Positions 33,439 through 43,089 of a DNA stretch of 64,000 bases are shown here, one piece after another. This DNA is from Lachnospiraceae bacterium JC7 (GTDB lineage: Bacteria; Bacillota; Clostridia; Lachnospirales; Lachnospiraceae). The stretch lies in NCBI GenBank assembly GCA_000513555.1, contig ALYD01000003.1:1-64000 (forward strand), written 5' to 3'. The first letter of the stretch is position 1. Each line of letters starts with the position of its first letter. The translations under genes and the position numbers were made by a program. A model generated the notes under the pieces. The model was given only the letters and a program-made list of their open reading frames with translations. It had not been told where the DNA came from and searched no databases.

Positions 33439-35322
33439 TCACATCCCTTCTATCATCTGCATAATTCCCTGTGTGACCTTATCGATCTGCCCCAGTACTG
33501 ACTGTGCCGATTGAATCAGTATAGTATTTTTCTCATATTTTGATTTTTCCTTAGCCATATCGGTATCCCTGATTCGTGACTCCGCTCCGGTTATGTTTTC
33601 ATCCATGACCTCATTGTTGTTCCGCGAATGCTCCAGCCTGTTCTGCTGCGCTCCAAGACGCGCTCTGTAGAAAGAAATCTTTGAAATGGCATCCTTTATA
33701 TCCTGCACGTTACTTGGCGCATAGTTTTTTGATTCCGTATAACTGGAAGGTCTGACAGTCGGTCCGATATATTTCTTGGTGTCATACTCACGATACCTTG
33801 TTTCATATACATATACCGTTTCACCGTTACTGTTCGTGGTAGTCCCAACTGTAGCCTGATACGGAACCGAATGATGTGTTATCTCATAATTTGCCGGATC
33901 ATCAAGCAGTGCCTGATCTTCCGCTGAATATACCGGAGTTCTCTGAGTCTGGTAGGTATCGACACTGAAATTTCTTATTCCCAGATCGTCAAGATCTATA
34001 TAGGGCAGCTCCAGCGGTATACGATCATCCTTCTCACTGCTGCACTGAATCCAGAATTTACCCGGATGTTCAATGTATGTTCCTGTCGTTTTACTGTTGA
34101 TGGAAACATTACTGTAACTGTCCAGACTGCTTACATCTCTGTAATCATATATAGCTATGGCCGGAGTGTTGCCGTCTATGTTCATGTCCAGCATCCTGTT
34201 ATAGTGATCCGTTGCATCCACATAGTTCGACAGACTTTCATAGGTCTTGCTGTAAAGTCTGTTGGCTACAGTTTTTGCCGCTTCAGAAAGCGTGATCTGA
34301 TCTGCATTGGTATCTACCAGGTATGATAAGTATCCAAAAACCGTAGTGGAAGAATCGTCTGCCAATGTCAAAGTCCCGAGGTCTATGGCATTTCCCGTAA
34401 CTCTTTTTCCGCCGGAATATCTCATGGAGTCCAACGTAAACTCCTGAGTCTCACCACTGTCAAGATTCTTTGCACTGCCGTAAAATGCCACGCCATAATA
34501 CTGCGGATGTGCAACTCCTGTGGCATTACAGGTCGCACAGGACATACCTATACTGCTTCCAAGCAGCTCAAAAACATCATTATACAGATCTTTCGCCGTA
34601 GCCGAACCGGAACCGTCATACTTTGTGATAAGTCCGCTGAAATCGATGACCGCACTCAGGTTGTCATCAAGCTCAGGAGTCCAGATTCCTTTATATGTAT
34701 AATTGCTGTCTCCCGCATACTTTTCATCCGGCCCATAATAATCATAGGTTGCCGGATTAGTATCGTTTGTACGCTTCACAAAATAAGCATTCTGGTCCTG
34801 TACATAATTACTGCCGGAAAGATTGTTTGCAGACATCTCTGAAGAGGACTGTGCCTTTAACCAACTCGGAAGATCCTTTGTAAAGTTTACATACTGGTCC
34901 TCATTGTTACGTTTCAAAATCTGTATTTCATTGAACTCAGTTGCATCAGTTATCCTGAGGATCTCCAGCTTCAGTTCTTTGATCTCATTTTGGATCTCAC
35001 GGCGGTTTTCCTCATTATAGGTTCCGTTTGATGCCTGTATGGAAAGCTTACTGATTCTCTGAAGTATCTTTGTGATCTCAGCCATGGCACCGTCAGCTGT
35101 CTGGATAAGAGCGATACCATCATCGATGTTGTTGTGTCCCTGATCCAGCCCCTTGATACGTTCCCTCATACTCTCACTGACAGCGAGACCGGCAGCATCA
35201 TCCGCAGCCTTGTTTATCCTGTAGCCTGATGACAGCTTTTCCAGATTTTTACTGAGCTCCGTCTGATTGTTGCTGAAATGTCTTAATGTAGTTACCGAAG
35301 ATATATTATGTCTTATTCTCAT
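33439..35322 (-). CDS. Flagellin with a large hypervariable insert
   Basis: A 627-residue flagellin. N-terminal D0/D1 (1-138, from MRIRHNISSV through LSSGYRINKAADDAAG and IQTADGAMAEITKILQRISKLSIQ) and the C-terminal D1/D0 (about 540-627, RARLGAQQNRLEHS...GAESRIRDTDMAKE) are canonical. About 400 residues between them form the surface-exposed part, twice the size in B. subtilis Hag, and include a CATC pair at 262-265. In the TLR5 contact segment Arg and Leu of QRVRELAVQ are kept but the Glu is Lys (QRISKLSIQ). The ATG follows GGAGG, 18 bases after the beta-helix gene, so the two share an mRNA. No other flagellar gene is nearby. Confidence 0.95.
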   Translation of the reverse strand: MRIRHNISSVTTLRHFSNNQTELSKNLEKLSSGYRINKAADDAAGLAVSESMRERIKGLDQGHNNIDDGIALIQTADGAMAEITKILQRISKLSIQASNGTYNEENRREIQNEIKELKLEILRITDATEFNEIQILKRNNEDQYVNFTKDLPSWLKAQSSSEMSANNLSGSNYVQDQNAYFVKRTNDTNPATYDYYGPDEKYAGDSNYTYKGIWTPELDDNLSAVIDFSGLITKYDGSGSATAKDLYNDVFELLGSSIGMSCATCNATGVAHPQYYGVAFYGSAKNLDSGETQEFTLDSMRYSGGKRVTGNAIDLGTLTLADDSSTTVFGYLSYLVDTNADQITLSEAAKTVANRLYSKTYESLSNYVDATDHYNRMLDMNIDGNTPAIAIYDYRDVSSLDSYSNVSINSKTTGTYIEHPGKFWIQCSSEKDDRIPLELPYIDLDDLGIRNFSVDTYQTQRTPVYSAEDQALLDDPANYEITHHSVPYQATVGTTTNSNGETVYVYETRYREYDTKKYIGPTVRPSSYTESKNYAPSNVQDIKDAISKISFYRARLGAQQNRLEHSRNNNEVMDENITGAESRIRDTDMAKEKSKYEKNTILIQSAQSVLGQIDKVTQGIMQMIEGM

Positions 35323-35340
35323 GGTAATCCTCCATTTAAA

Positions 35341-37509
35341 CTATTCAACTCCTAACATGATGCCTTCATTATCGAAGGTGAACATATGCCCTGCAATATA
35401 TACCAGCCCTGTGTAGAAATATCCGTTGGAGCCTACCCAATGAGCATGAAGCTGTCCATCCTCTCCAAGCTGGTAGAATACAGACATATCTCCCGTCGTT
35501 ATGGGTGAATTGGTCTGGGTATCGAAGAAACATCCCTTTGTCTTTCCATTTTCAGTAACTAAAAGCATAGGGGCATTTGTTACTGAAAAGACCTGCCCGT
35601 CAGGTGTTGTAATCTTTGTTCCGTCAGAAGACACAGTACCGACTCCATTGAAGGTCACGCCTGAAATATCTCCGCTCACATAACGAAGTGATGTTTCCTT
35701 TCCATCCTGAACCGTAACCGTTGTTTCCACGGTAGCCGTCTTTCCGTCAATGCTTACAGTTGCCGTAGACGTCTTTACTCCATTGGCCTCGGAACTCACT
35801 GTTGTGACTGTTGCTCCACTTGAAGACTGGGTTGTGGTTCCATTATTGCTCCCTGTCTGTCCTGAAAAAGATCCTGAACCACCGCCTCCGCCGGAGCCGC
35901 CGCCTGATCCTCCACCGGAGCTGCCGCCTCCCGACTGCTTTATGGCGGAAAGAACTGCGCTAAGCTGAACTCCACCGCCTCTCGGAACTATCAGTGTATA
36001 TGTTCCATCAGCATTCTTTGTGAGAGTTGAGCTTCCGTTCTTTACAGCATCAAGCTTGTACCCCGAAGCTGTCTCAACCTTTATAACAACTTCCTGGGAC
36101 TCATGAGCAGTATCATATCCCCCCACCAGAGTCGTGCCGGAAAGTGTAATTGTTCCGTTTTCCGCCTTATCTGTTCTTATGATGTAGTTGATGTTTTTGA
36201 GGATTTCTTCCTCCCTCTTTCCTGATTCAGAATTTTTCCCTGTAAGCTCATCTAAAATATATGCTTTAACCAAATTTCCTGAATCACTTTTAATCTGCCA
36301 GACAGTAACATTCAAGTCACCTGTTTCAACAACGTTTTCTCCTTTAGACTCATATTCACGAGTATAAATTGCTGCGTCTTCTCCTTTTAATGTACCATCT
36401 ACTATTACATTCACATCGCCAATAGAACCAGTATTTTTTATTCCATAACCATTTGAATATACATCACCTACTACAGTCACATTTGCATCACCATAGTTTT
36501 TATTTATTCTTATCCCGCTTGCAGAATCATTTCCATCAGGTGATGTGGCAATAGCTGAAACATTACCATTAACTACTACCGAATTAGAATAGTCAGTATA
36601 ATTAATTCCAACTAAAATTCCTGTTGCTTCGGCTCCGACTGCATCTTCTTCAGGATTAGCCGATTCTTGCATGATGTTCTGAGAATATGCAACTGCAGAA
36701 ACATCACCATTTATCACAGCAGAGCCTGGTCCTTCACATGGATATGTTCTGGCTAATATACCTGTAGCTGAAGCATACTGCTTACCCTCTGCAATTACAT
36801 CAACATTACCATTGACCCTTGCTGTTGACGCAATCGTGCTTACTCCTGTAGAATCGGCAACATTTGTATCTTTGGCTTTTGAACTAACATTCCCCTGTAC
36901 AACAATATTTCCTCCTTTATAAGATGAGATACCGCCCACATCTCCAAAGTCCTCTCCGGTATTTACAACATTAACATCCCCTTCTATCGTAAGTGATGAT
37001 TCTTTGAAAGAATAAGCGCCTGTTGTTGCCGCTGTTATATCCCCATGAACATCAACCCTAGAACTTACACATTCAACGCCTTCACCGGTGGAACTGATAT
37101 CACCGTTTACACTGATATGACTGTCTTTAGCCATCACTGCCGCATTTGAATCTACTCCATCCGGTTTTCCCTTTACATCTCCTGTAACATTGACAGTTGA
37201 CCCATTCACCGCCACTATGGCTTCATCCCCTGCATTAACATCACCTCTCTGATTTACAGTGGAGCCATTATCAGCAAGGATGCCCTTTCCATCCGTGTTT
37301 ATATCCCCTGAATGAGTTACTGTGGTATCCTTCTCTATATTTGCAACGGCATAATCCTTCGGATTCTCACTTACACTACCGCTTGTACTTTCCTTTCCTC
37401 CAGTATTGTCCATTCCCCCGGTCTCATCCGCCAGAGCACTAATAGGCATAGATAAAGATATGCATACCGCTGTGACGATACCCATGCATTTCATAAATCT
37501 TCGTTTCAT
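35341..37509 (-). CDS. Secreted parallel beta-helix protein with Gly/Ser linker and wall-binding repeat
   Basis: 722 residues from the ATG at 37509 (AAAGGA upstream; a frame to 37545 lacks one). A signal peptide ends ISALA. Residues about 55-390 are short repeats of the form S-x-V-x-V-x-G-D/N-V/I (NGSTVNVTGDVKG, DSHISVNGDISST, SSRVDVHGDITA), each closing with Gly-Asp/Asn, as in right-handed beta-helices of adhesins. A Gly/Ser tract (about 518-545) leads to a beta-rich region and one C-terminal choline-binding-type repeat (HWVGSNGYFYTGLVYIAGHMFTFD). Likely a surface adhesin. First gene of a two-gene operon with the flagellin. Confidence 0.8.
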   Translation of the reverse strand: MKRRFMKCMGIVTAVCISLSMPISALADETGGMDNTGGKESTSGSVSENPKDYAVANIEKDTTVTHSGDINTDGKGILADNGSTVNQRGDVNAGDEAIVAVNGSTVNVTGDVKGKPDGVDSNAAVMAKDSHISVNGDISSTGEGVECVSSRVDVHGDITAATTGAYSFKESSLTIEGDVNVVNTGEDFGDVGGISSYKGGNIVVQGNVSSKAKDTNVADSTGVSTIASTARVNGNVDVIAEGKQYASATGILARTYPCEGPGSAVINGDVSAVAYSQNIMQESANPEEDAVGAEATGILVGINYTDYSNSVVVNGNVSAIATSPDGNDSASGIRINKNYGDANVTVVGDVYSNGYGIKNTGSIGDVNVIVDGTLKGEDAAIYTREYESKGENVVETGDLNVTVWQIKSDSGNLVKAYILDELTGKNSESGKREEEILKNINYIIRTDKAENGTITLSGTTLVGGYDTAHESQEVVIKVETASGYKLDAVKNGSSTLTKNADGTYTLIVPRGGGVQLSAVLSAIKQSGGGSSGGGSGGGSGGGGGSGSFSGQTGSNNGTTTQSSSGATVTTVSSEANGVKTSTATVSIDGKTATVETTVTVQDGKETSLRYVSGDISGVTFNGVGTVSSDGTKITTPDGQVFSVTNAPMLLVTENGKTKGCFFDTQTNSPITTGDMSVFYQLGEDGQLHAHWVGSNGYFYTGLVYIAGHMFTFDNEGIMLGVE

Positions 37510-37564
37510 ATTCCGTAATCCTTTCGTATAAAACAGTAAGCCCATCCATTGCTACACGAAAGAT

Positions 37565-37591
37565 ATATCGACGCGATGAAATAACATATTA
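37565..37591 (-). promoter_or_regulatory. Candidate sigma-D (sigma-28) promoter of the beta-helix/flagellin operon
   Basis: On minus, TAAT (37588-37591), exactly 15 bases, then GTCGATAT (37565-37572). The Bacillus SigD consensus is TAAA-N15-GCCGATAT, so each element has one mismatch. The predicted start is about 48 bases before the ATG. A 19-base dyad with AATAAC/GTTATT arms (37580-37598) overlaps the -35 element and could be an operator. Confidence 0.55.
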
Positions 37592-37661
37592 CGTTATTTA
37601 TACCCTACACGTAATATTATTTACCGTATTTATCGTGATACCCCCCAAAAAACATGAAAAT

Positions 37662-37693
37662 AAAAAAAGTCACCAAGCACCTTGCTTGATGAC
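37662..37693 (-). terminator. Terminator of the peptide-utilisation operon
   Basis: On minus, GTCATCAAGCA and TGCTTGGTGAC form a stem with a 3-base loop, followed by TTTTTTTATTTT. It lies about 60 bases after the last gene of the operon (stop at 37753). Confidence 0.9.
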
Positions 37694-37752
37694 CTGAAAG
37701 AAAATGTCAATTCTCATGTTTTTTGCGTTCAATCTCCAGATTCACTCCTAAA

Positions 37753-38379
37753 CTACATCCCGAATTTAATCTTCATGGTCTCCTTTATGACCTGAACGCA
37801 TTTCTCAAGCCCGAATCTCTCGCTGTTAAGGGTTATATCGTAATTCACCGGATTGGTCCAGTAATTTCCGTGAGTATAGTACTTGTAATAATCCGCCCTG
37901 TACTTGTCGGTTGCCGTGATGATCTGATCAGCTTTGTTCCCGTCAACGTTCATGCGCTTCATGACCATCTTACGGGTAAACCGTCTCGGTGCCTCAATGT
38001 ACACAGAAAGCACGTTATCCCTGTCCCTGAGCACATAGTCAGCGGCCTTTCCAACGATTATACAGCTCTCCGTATCCGCAAGGCGGCGAATGATCTCAGC
38101 CTCAAACTCATAGAGCCTGTCATTAGACTTAAAATGTCTCATTTCAGGATTTGGTAGCAGGCGCTTCTCAAGTCTCCTGAGTTCATTTTGAAGATAGGAA
38201 CCATCCAGCCTTTCGTCCAGCTTTTCAAAATCACACTCATCCCGTCCGGCGAGATTCGCTGCCAATGTCATGATCCTGTGCTCATAACTGTGTATTCCCA
38301 GTTCGTCCGCAAGCATCCCCGCGATCTGCCTCCCGCCTGTACCAAAGCCTCTCGCAATGGTAATGACATAATTTTTCAT
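37753..38379 (-). CDS. Cytidylate kinase-like P-loop protein
   Basis: A 208-residue protein of the cytidylate-kinase-like family widespread in clostridia. The N-terminal P-loop is atypical (ITIARGFGTGGRQIA) and the later segment CIIVGKAADYVL matches the family. It lacks the full CMP-binding insert of Cmk, so nucleotide monophosphate kinase activity is uncertain. The ATG has GGAG. It is the last gene of the eight-gene peptide operon, 12 bases after the AbgB-like gene. A functional link to peptide use is unexplained. Confidence 0.85.
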   Translation of the reverse strand: MKNYVITIARGFGTGGRQIAGMLADELGIHSYEHRIMTLAANLAGRDECDFEKLDERLDGSYLQNELRRLEKRLLPNPEMRHFKSNDRLYEFEAEIIRRLADTESCIIVGKAADYVLRDRDNVLSVYIEAPRRFTRKMVMKRMNVDGNKADQIITATDKYRADYYKYYTHGNYWTNPVNYDITLNSERFGLEKCVQVIKETMKIKFGM

Positions 38380-38391
38380 TCAGCACTCCTT

Positions 38392-39840
38392 TCAATACAG
38401 TGACGACAGTGCCACAGGCTCTATTTCCTCCGGTATAGGTATATACTTCTGTCCGACAGTCTGTTCCTTAAAGACTTCTTTAGCCTTCATAAGAAGTTCC
38501 GGATCCTCCATCAGACGCATTCCGGCAAGCGCCATGCTCTTTCCGGCGAACAGCATACCCTTATGGGCTACCGAAGATTTGCCCTGTGAAACTATCTGCC
38601 AGGAATGCCCCGGAGACATAGGTGCAAATGTTCCTGTCCTTATCTGGGCCGTCGGAGTCTGCCAGCTGCAATCACCCACATCCGTAGAACCCGCCTCGGT
38701 TTTCACAAGATGGTTTTTCTCATATGGAATGATGAAATCCCATAGCGCATCCGTTTTGTGCTCCGCCATGAATTTACGGTTTTCAGGCTCAAGGCATGCC
38801 GCTGCCAATGCCTCGTACTCTCTGTCCGAGCCCTCCGGTACAGTTTCTGTATATTTCTTTGCAAGCTCCCTCTCTTCGTCTGTATACTCAGGAACCCCCA
38901 CATCCTGCATGGCCTGATACAGAACCTCTTCAAGTGCAGGATTGAGAACTGTATTGGCACAGGACTTTATGAACTGCCTGCTATGCTTGCAGCCCGTCAT
39001 AAGGGCGGCACCCTTTGCTATATCATCCACACGCGCCAGAAGCTCAAAGGCCTGCTGCTGTTTCGGAGCTCTCACAAGATAAAGGACCTTGGCATTGCTC
39101 TGTACCACATTTGGAGAAAATCCGCCGGCATTGACTATGGCATAATGCACCCTTGCCTCATCGATCATATGTTCTCTGAGAAAATTGCAGCCCACATTCA
39201 TGAGCTCCACCGCATCCAGAGCACTTCTTCCCAGCTCCGGACATCCCGCCGCATGGGCACTGATTCCTTCAAAACTGTAAAGCACCTGAAAGTTTGCAAG
39301 AGAACTCTGAGTAACTACGCGATTCCCTGTTCCCGGATGCCACGTCAGGGCGCAGTCAAGATCCTTAAATGCACCGTTTTTTGCCATAAATGCCTTTCCA
39401 CTGCCGCCCTCTTCCGCCGGGCATCCGTAGAAAATAACCGTACCTTTATGTCCATCCTGAAGATATGCTTTTATGGAAAGAGCCGCAGAAACTGAACCGA
39501 CACCCAGAAGATTATGTCCGCAGCCATGACCGCTCTCACCGGGAATAAGCGCATCCTTTTCCAGAACACCCGATTTCTGACTGAGCCCCGCCAGGGCATC
39601 ATATTCTCCAAGTATGCCTATTCGCGGGGAGCCCTCTCCGAAACTTGCGGTAAATGCCGTCTCTATTCCATAGGCCGGCCTCGTTATTGTGAAGCCTTCC
39701 TTTTTGAGAAATTCCGTCATGGCTTCCACCGACCTGGTTTCGTTGTATGCTGTTTCCGCAAATCCCCAGATATTGTCCGCAAGCCCGCATAATTCTTCCT
39801 TTTTGTGATCTATCTCCCCTAAATACTTTTCAAAATCCAT
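38392..39840 (-). CDS. M20 family amidohydrolase, AbgB-like
   Basis: A 482-residue zinc peptidase/amidohydrolase. The metal site shows GESGHGCGHNLLGVG and CPAEEGGSGKAFM, with a later SAHAAGCPELGRSALDA dimerisation-domain region and SPGHSW near the C-terminus. The layout fits aminobenzoyl-glutamate utilisation protein B and related amidases that remove amino acids from acylated or dipeptide-like substrates. The ATG follows AAAGGAG. It lies in the peptide transporter operon, 24 bases after a second M20 gene, so imported peptides or N-acyl amino acids are the likely substrates. Confidence 0.9.
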   Translation of the reverse strand: MDFEKYLGEIDHKKEELCGLADNIWGFAETAYNETRSVEAMTEFLKKEGFTITRPAYGIETAFTASFGEGSPRIGILGEYDALAGLSQKSGVLEKDALIPGESGHGCGHNLLGVGSVSAALSIKAYLQDGHKGTVIFYGCPAEEGGSGKAFMAKNGAFKDLDCALTWHPGTGNRVVTQSSLANFQVLYSFEGISAHAAGCPELGRSALDAVELMNVGCNFLREHMIDEARVHYAIVNAGGFSPNVVQSNAKVLYLVRAPKQQQAFELLARVDDIAKGAALMTGCKHSRQFIKSCANTVLNPALEEVLYQAMQDVGVPEYTDEERELAKKYTETVPEGSDREYEALAAACLEPENRKFMAEHKTDALWDFIIPYEKNHLVKTEAGSTDVGDCSWQTPTAQIRTGTFAPMSPGHSWQIVSQGKSSVAHKGMLFAGKSMALAGMRLMEDPELLMKAKEVFKEQTVGQKYIPIPEEIEPVALSSLY

Positions 39841-39864
39841 AGCCCATTCTCCTTTGTCTTTTTA

Positions 39865-41010
39865 TCACGCCTCTTCAAAAAACTTCAGTATGCTGTCCAT
39901 GGCAACTTTTAGCCCCTTTTCAAGAGAAGATCTCAGTACATATTCCTCTCGTGTGTGTGCCAGTCCCCCGGATACGACACCGTAGCAGACACTCGGTATA
40001 CCGAGGGAAAGCGGTATGTTGCAGTCCGTTGAGGAAGGCTGACGTTTAGGCAGCTTTCCGTTATATTTCGAGATCATTCCGGATGCTGCTGAAATAAGCT
40101 CTTCACGTATTCTTTCTGCTTCATCCGAAAGATCTTCACATGGTCTCTCACCTACCTTCTCTACCTTGACCTCTACACTTCCGTCCTGATACCTTTCAAA
40201 GATCTCACGGAACTGTTCTTTCATATAGTTAAGGGACTGCCTCGAATCAGATCTGTATTCACACAGCATCTCAGCATCCTGCGCTATGGTATTAACCGAA
40301 GTTCCTCCGGAAATGATACCTACATTGACGGTAGTCTTGCCCTCTTCCGGTATTCTTATTTCGTATATGTCCCGGATCATCAGAGACAGGATATGGATAG
40401 CGTTATTGTTTCCGAAATTCGCATAGGAATGTCCCCCCTCGGTCTTCACATTCACCCTGAATCTGCTGGATCCCACAGCACGTTCCACTATCCCGTCCAT
40501 GGTTCCGTCAAAACTTGTAAATGTCAGGATCCTGTCCCTGTAGTCATCACAGATCTTTCTGGACCCCTTCAGATTACCGAGGCCTTCCTCTCCCGAATTA
40601 AGAACAAACAGTATTCCCGCCTCCTTTGTGTGAAGATCATGCTCAAGAAGGTACTTTATAACCATCAGTATGGCGACAACATTGGCCGTATCATCCCCTA
40701 TTCCCGGACACATCATTTTATCCCCGGACTCTTCATATGGGAGCTCCGTCGTGTCGGGAAATACCACATCCGTATGTGCCATGAACACATGGATCTTTTC
40801 ATGCCTGTCCAGTTCGTAGGGAAATACGACATTAAGCGCTGAATCGATATATACCCCTTCCGCCCCCAGATCTTCGAGATGAGCTTTGATAAATTCTGCT
40901 CTCTTTTCTTCATGATTTGAAGGAGCCGGTATCTTCGAAAGTGTCTTCAGGAGCCTGTATTCTTCCTCCTGATGGTTCGTTATATAGTTCAATATTTCAC
41001 CGGATAACAA
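39865..41010 (-). CDS. M20 family metallopeptidase, PepT/DapE-like
   Basis: A 381-residue M20 peptidase starting at a TTG (41010) six bases after GGAGG. Visible metal-binding motifs are FMAHTDVVFPD, PGIGDDTANVVA and VLNSGEEGLGN, with the lid-domain His in EGGHSYANFG. It resembles tripeptide/dipeptide aminopeptidases of the M20 group. Together with the AbgB-like enzyme it would break down peptides entering through the adjacent Dpp-type transporter. Its substrate range is inferred. Confidence 0.9.
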   Translation of the reverse strand: MLSGEILNYITNHQEEEYRLLKTLSKIPAPSNHEEKRAEFIKAHLEDLGAEGVYIDSALNVVFPYELDRHEKIHVFMAHTDVVFPDTTELPYEESGDKMMCPGIGDDTANVVAILMVIKYLLEHDLHTKEAGILFVLNSGEEGLGNLKGSRKICDDYRDRILTFTSFDGTMDGIVERAVGSSRFRVNVKTEGGHSYANFGNNNAIHILSLMIRDIYEIRIPEEGKTTVNVGIISGGTSVNTIAQDAEMLCEYRSDSRQSLNYMKEQFREIFERYQDGSVEVKVEKVGERPCEDLSDEAERIREELISAASGMISKYNGKLPKRQPSSTDCNIPLSLGIPSVCYGVVSGGLAHTREEYVLRSSLEKGLKVAMDSILKFFEEA

Positions 41011-41060
41011 TGTTTACCTCCTCTTCTTCTGCCTTGACCTTTTAGCTGATCTGTTCACAC

Positions 41061-42044
41061 TCATCCGTTTTCATATCTAAGGCATGCCACCCTGTGTCCC
41101 TTTCTGACTTCTTTCAAAGTCGGCGTAACTTCCGAACACCTTTCAACAGCGTAGGGGCATCTCGTATGGAACACGCAGCCCTTAGGCGGATTCATGGGCG
41201 ACGGAAGGTCCCCCTCCAGCATTATCCTCTCTTTATGAACATGGGGGTTCACCTCCGGTACTGCGGAAAGCAGCGCCTGTGAATACGGGTGCAGAGTATC
41301 TTCGAACAATGTCTCTCCCTCTGCTTCCTCCATGAGATGCCCGAGGTACATGACCCCGATACGATCTGAAATATACTTTACAACACTCATGTCATGGGCG
41401 ATGAACAGCAAAGATATGTCCTGTTTCTCTCTCAGATCCTGCAGAAGATTGATTATCTGTGCCTGTATGGAAACATCCAGCGCAGAAACAGGCTCATCAC
41501 ATACTATGATCTCTGGGTTCAGTATGAGCGCTCTGGCAAGTCCCACTCTCTGTCTCTGACCTCCTGAAAACTCATGGGGATAGCGGTAAAAATGCTCTGT
41601 CCTGAGCCCCATCTTGTGCATGATATCCATGGCGATCTCAAGTCTTTCTTCCTTTGTTCCTATGCCATGGATCTCCAGAGCCTCCATCAGTATGTCTCCC
41701 ACCTTCTGTTTGGGGTCCAGTGAAGTATAGGGATCCTGAAAGACCATCTGTATCTTTCGTCTCATATCCTTAAGTTCCCTGCCCCTGAGCTCAGTGACGT
41801 TCTGCCCCAGGATCTCTATATCTCCTGCCGTGGGTTCCGTCAGCATCATAAGTGTTCTGCCCAGAGTACTCTTTCCGCAGCCGGTCTCTCCCACAAGCCC
41901 GTAGATCTCTCCTTTATGCAATTCTATATCAACTCCGTCTACGGCTTTAACGTATTTCTTTTTGCCAAGTCCTGCATTAGCCGCAAAATATTTTTTCACC
42001 CCTGTAGCTTTCAGCACTACCGGTGCCTCTGTAATATGACTCAT
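41061..42044 (-). CDS. Oligo/dipeptide ABC transporter ATP-binding protein, DppF/OppF type
   Basis: A 327-residue ATPase with Walker A GETGCGKSTLGR, Q-loop in MVFQDPYTSLDPKQ, signature SGGQRQRVGLARAL and Walker B IIVCDEPVSALDVSIQ. The C-terminal extension GCVFHTRCPYAVERCSE is the oligopeptide/dipeptide Cys motif that binds an iron-sulfur cluster in some members. It works as one half of the ATPase pair with DppD from the preceding gene. Sixth element of the divergent peptide-uptake locus. Confidence 0.95.
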   Translation of the reverse strand: MSHITEAPVVLKATGVKKYFAANAGLGKKKYVKAVDGVDIELHKGEIYGLVGETGCGKSTLGRTLMMLTEPTAGDIEILGQNVTELRGRELKDMRRKIQMVFQDPYTSLDPKQKVGDILMEALEIHGIGTKEERLEIAMDIMHKMGLRTEHFYRYPHEFSGGQRQRVGLARALILNPEIIVCDEPVSALDVSIQAQIINLLQDLREKQDISLLFIAHDMSVVKYISDRIGVMYLGHLMEEAEGETLFEDTLHPYSQALLSAVPEVNPHVHKERIMLEGDLPSPMNPPKGCVFHTRCPYAVERCSEVTPTLKEVRKGHRVACLRYENG

Positions 42045-42090
42045 ACAGTACCTCCCTTTACTTTATCTGTCTTTCTCCTTATCAACGGAT

Positions 42091-43068
42091 TCAGATCTCA
42101 TTTATCCTGTGACAACGAGCCTTCTGTGTATCACTCACTTCAAGGAACTCCGGCATTTTTTTCCTGCAAAGCTCTGTGGCATGCGGGCATCTGGGGGCGA
42201 ATCTGCATCCTTCCGGAATCTGATTGAGAAGCGGAACTGTACCCTTTATCTGATGGAGTCTTTCTCCTGTCTTTGAATCAAGCCTCGGCACCGATTCCAT
42301 AAGACCTATGGTATAGGGATGCATGGGATGATCAAATATATCCGTTACCAGTCCTTCCTCAACTATCTGCCCGAGATACATAACTATCACTTTAGAGCAG
42401 GTCTCTGCCACGACACCGAGATCGTGGGTTATGAGCATTACCCCCATTCCGCGGCGTTTGTTCATTTCCACTATCAGATCCATGATCTGTGCCTGTATGG
42501 TCACATCCAGTGCCGTTGTGGGTTCATCCGCTATGAGAAGTTCCGGCTCACAGGCCAGGGCAACCGCTATCATTACACGCTGCCTCATTCCTCCCGACAA
42601 CTCGAAAGGATACTGATAGAACCTTCTCACAGGATCCGGTATTCCTACATCCTTTAGAAGCTGTATAGCCTTCTCCTTGGCTTCTTTCTTTGTGATGGAT
42701 TTATGGATGAGCAGGGACTCCATTATCTGGTTTCCTACTGTAAATACCGGATTCAGTGAAGATAATGCATCCTGAAAGATCATACTGATCTTTTCCCCTC
42801 TTACATGACGCATTTCCTTTTCCGGGAGATCCAGAAGACTTGAATCATGAAACCTTACTTCTCCCGTATACTTCGCCAGGGATTTCTCATCATAAAGCCG
42901 TAATATCGACTGGGAGGTGACACTTTTTCCGCAGCCTGACTCACCTACGATCCCCAGCATTTCCCCCTTGTGAACTTCAAAGCTCACTCCGTCTATAGCT
43001 TTTAATCTGCCCCTTTCAGTGTTGAAGGAGGTACACAGATCTTTGACTTTTAAAATGCTTTCTGCCAT
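42091..43068 (-). CDS. Oligo/dipeptide ABC transporter ATP-binding protein, DppD/OppD type
   Basis: A 325-residue ATPase. Walker [13 protein letters not shown], signature [15 protein letters not shown], Walker [17 protein letters not shown], and the C-terminal Cys-rich [15 protein letters not shown] of the Dpp/Opp D subunit. It pairs with the F subunit encoded 46 bases downstream and docks on the two permeases encoded upstream. The ATG has AGGAG. Confidence 0.95.
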   Translation of the reverse strand: MAESILKVKDLCTSFNTERGRLKAIDGVSFEVHKGEMLGIVGESGCGKSVTSQSILRLYDEKSLAKYTGEVRFHDSSLLDLPEKEMRHVRGEKISMIFQDALSSLNPVFTVGNQIMESLLIHKSITKKEAKEKAIQLLKDVGIPDPVRRFYQYPFELSGGMRQRVMIAVALACEPELLIADEPTTALDVTIQAQIMDLIVEMNKRRGMGVMLITHDLGVVAETCSKVIVMYLGQIVEEGLVTDIFDHPMHPYTIGLMESVPRLDSKTGERLHQIKGTVPLLNQIPEGCRFAPRCPHATELCRKKMPEFLEVSDTQKARCHRINEI

Positions 43069-43089
43069 AACTATCTCCTGTTTCCATTT

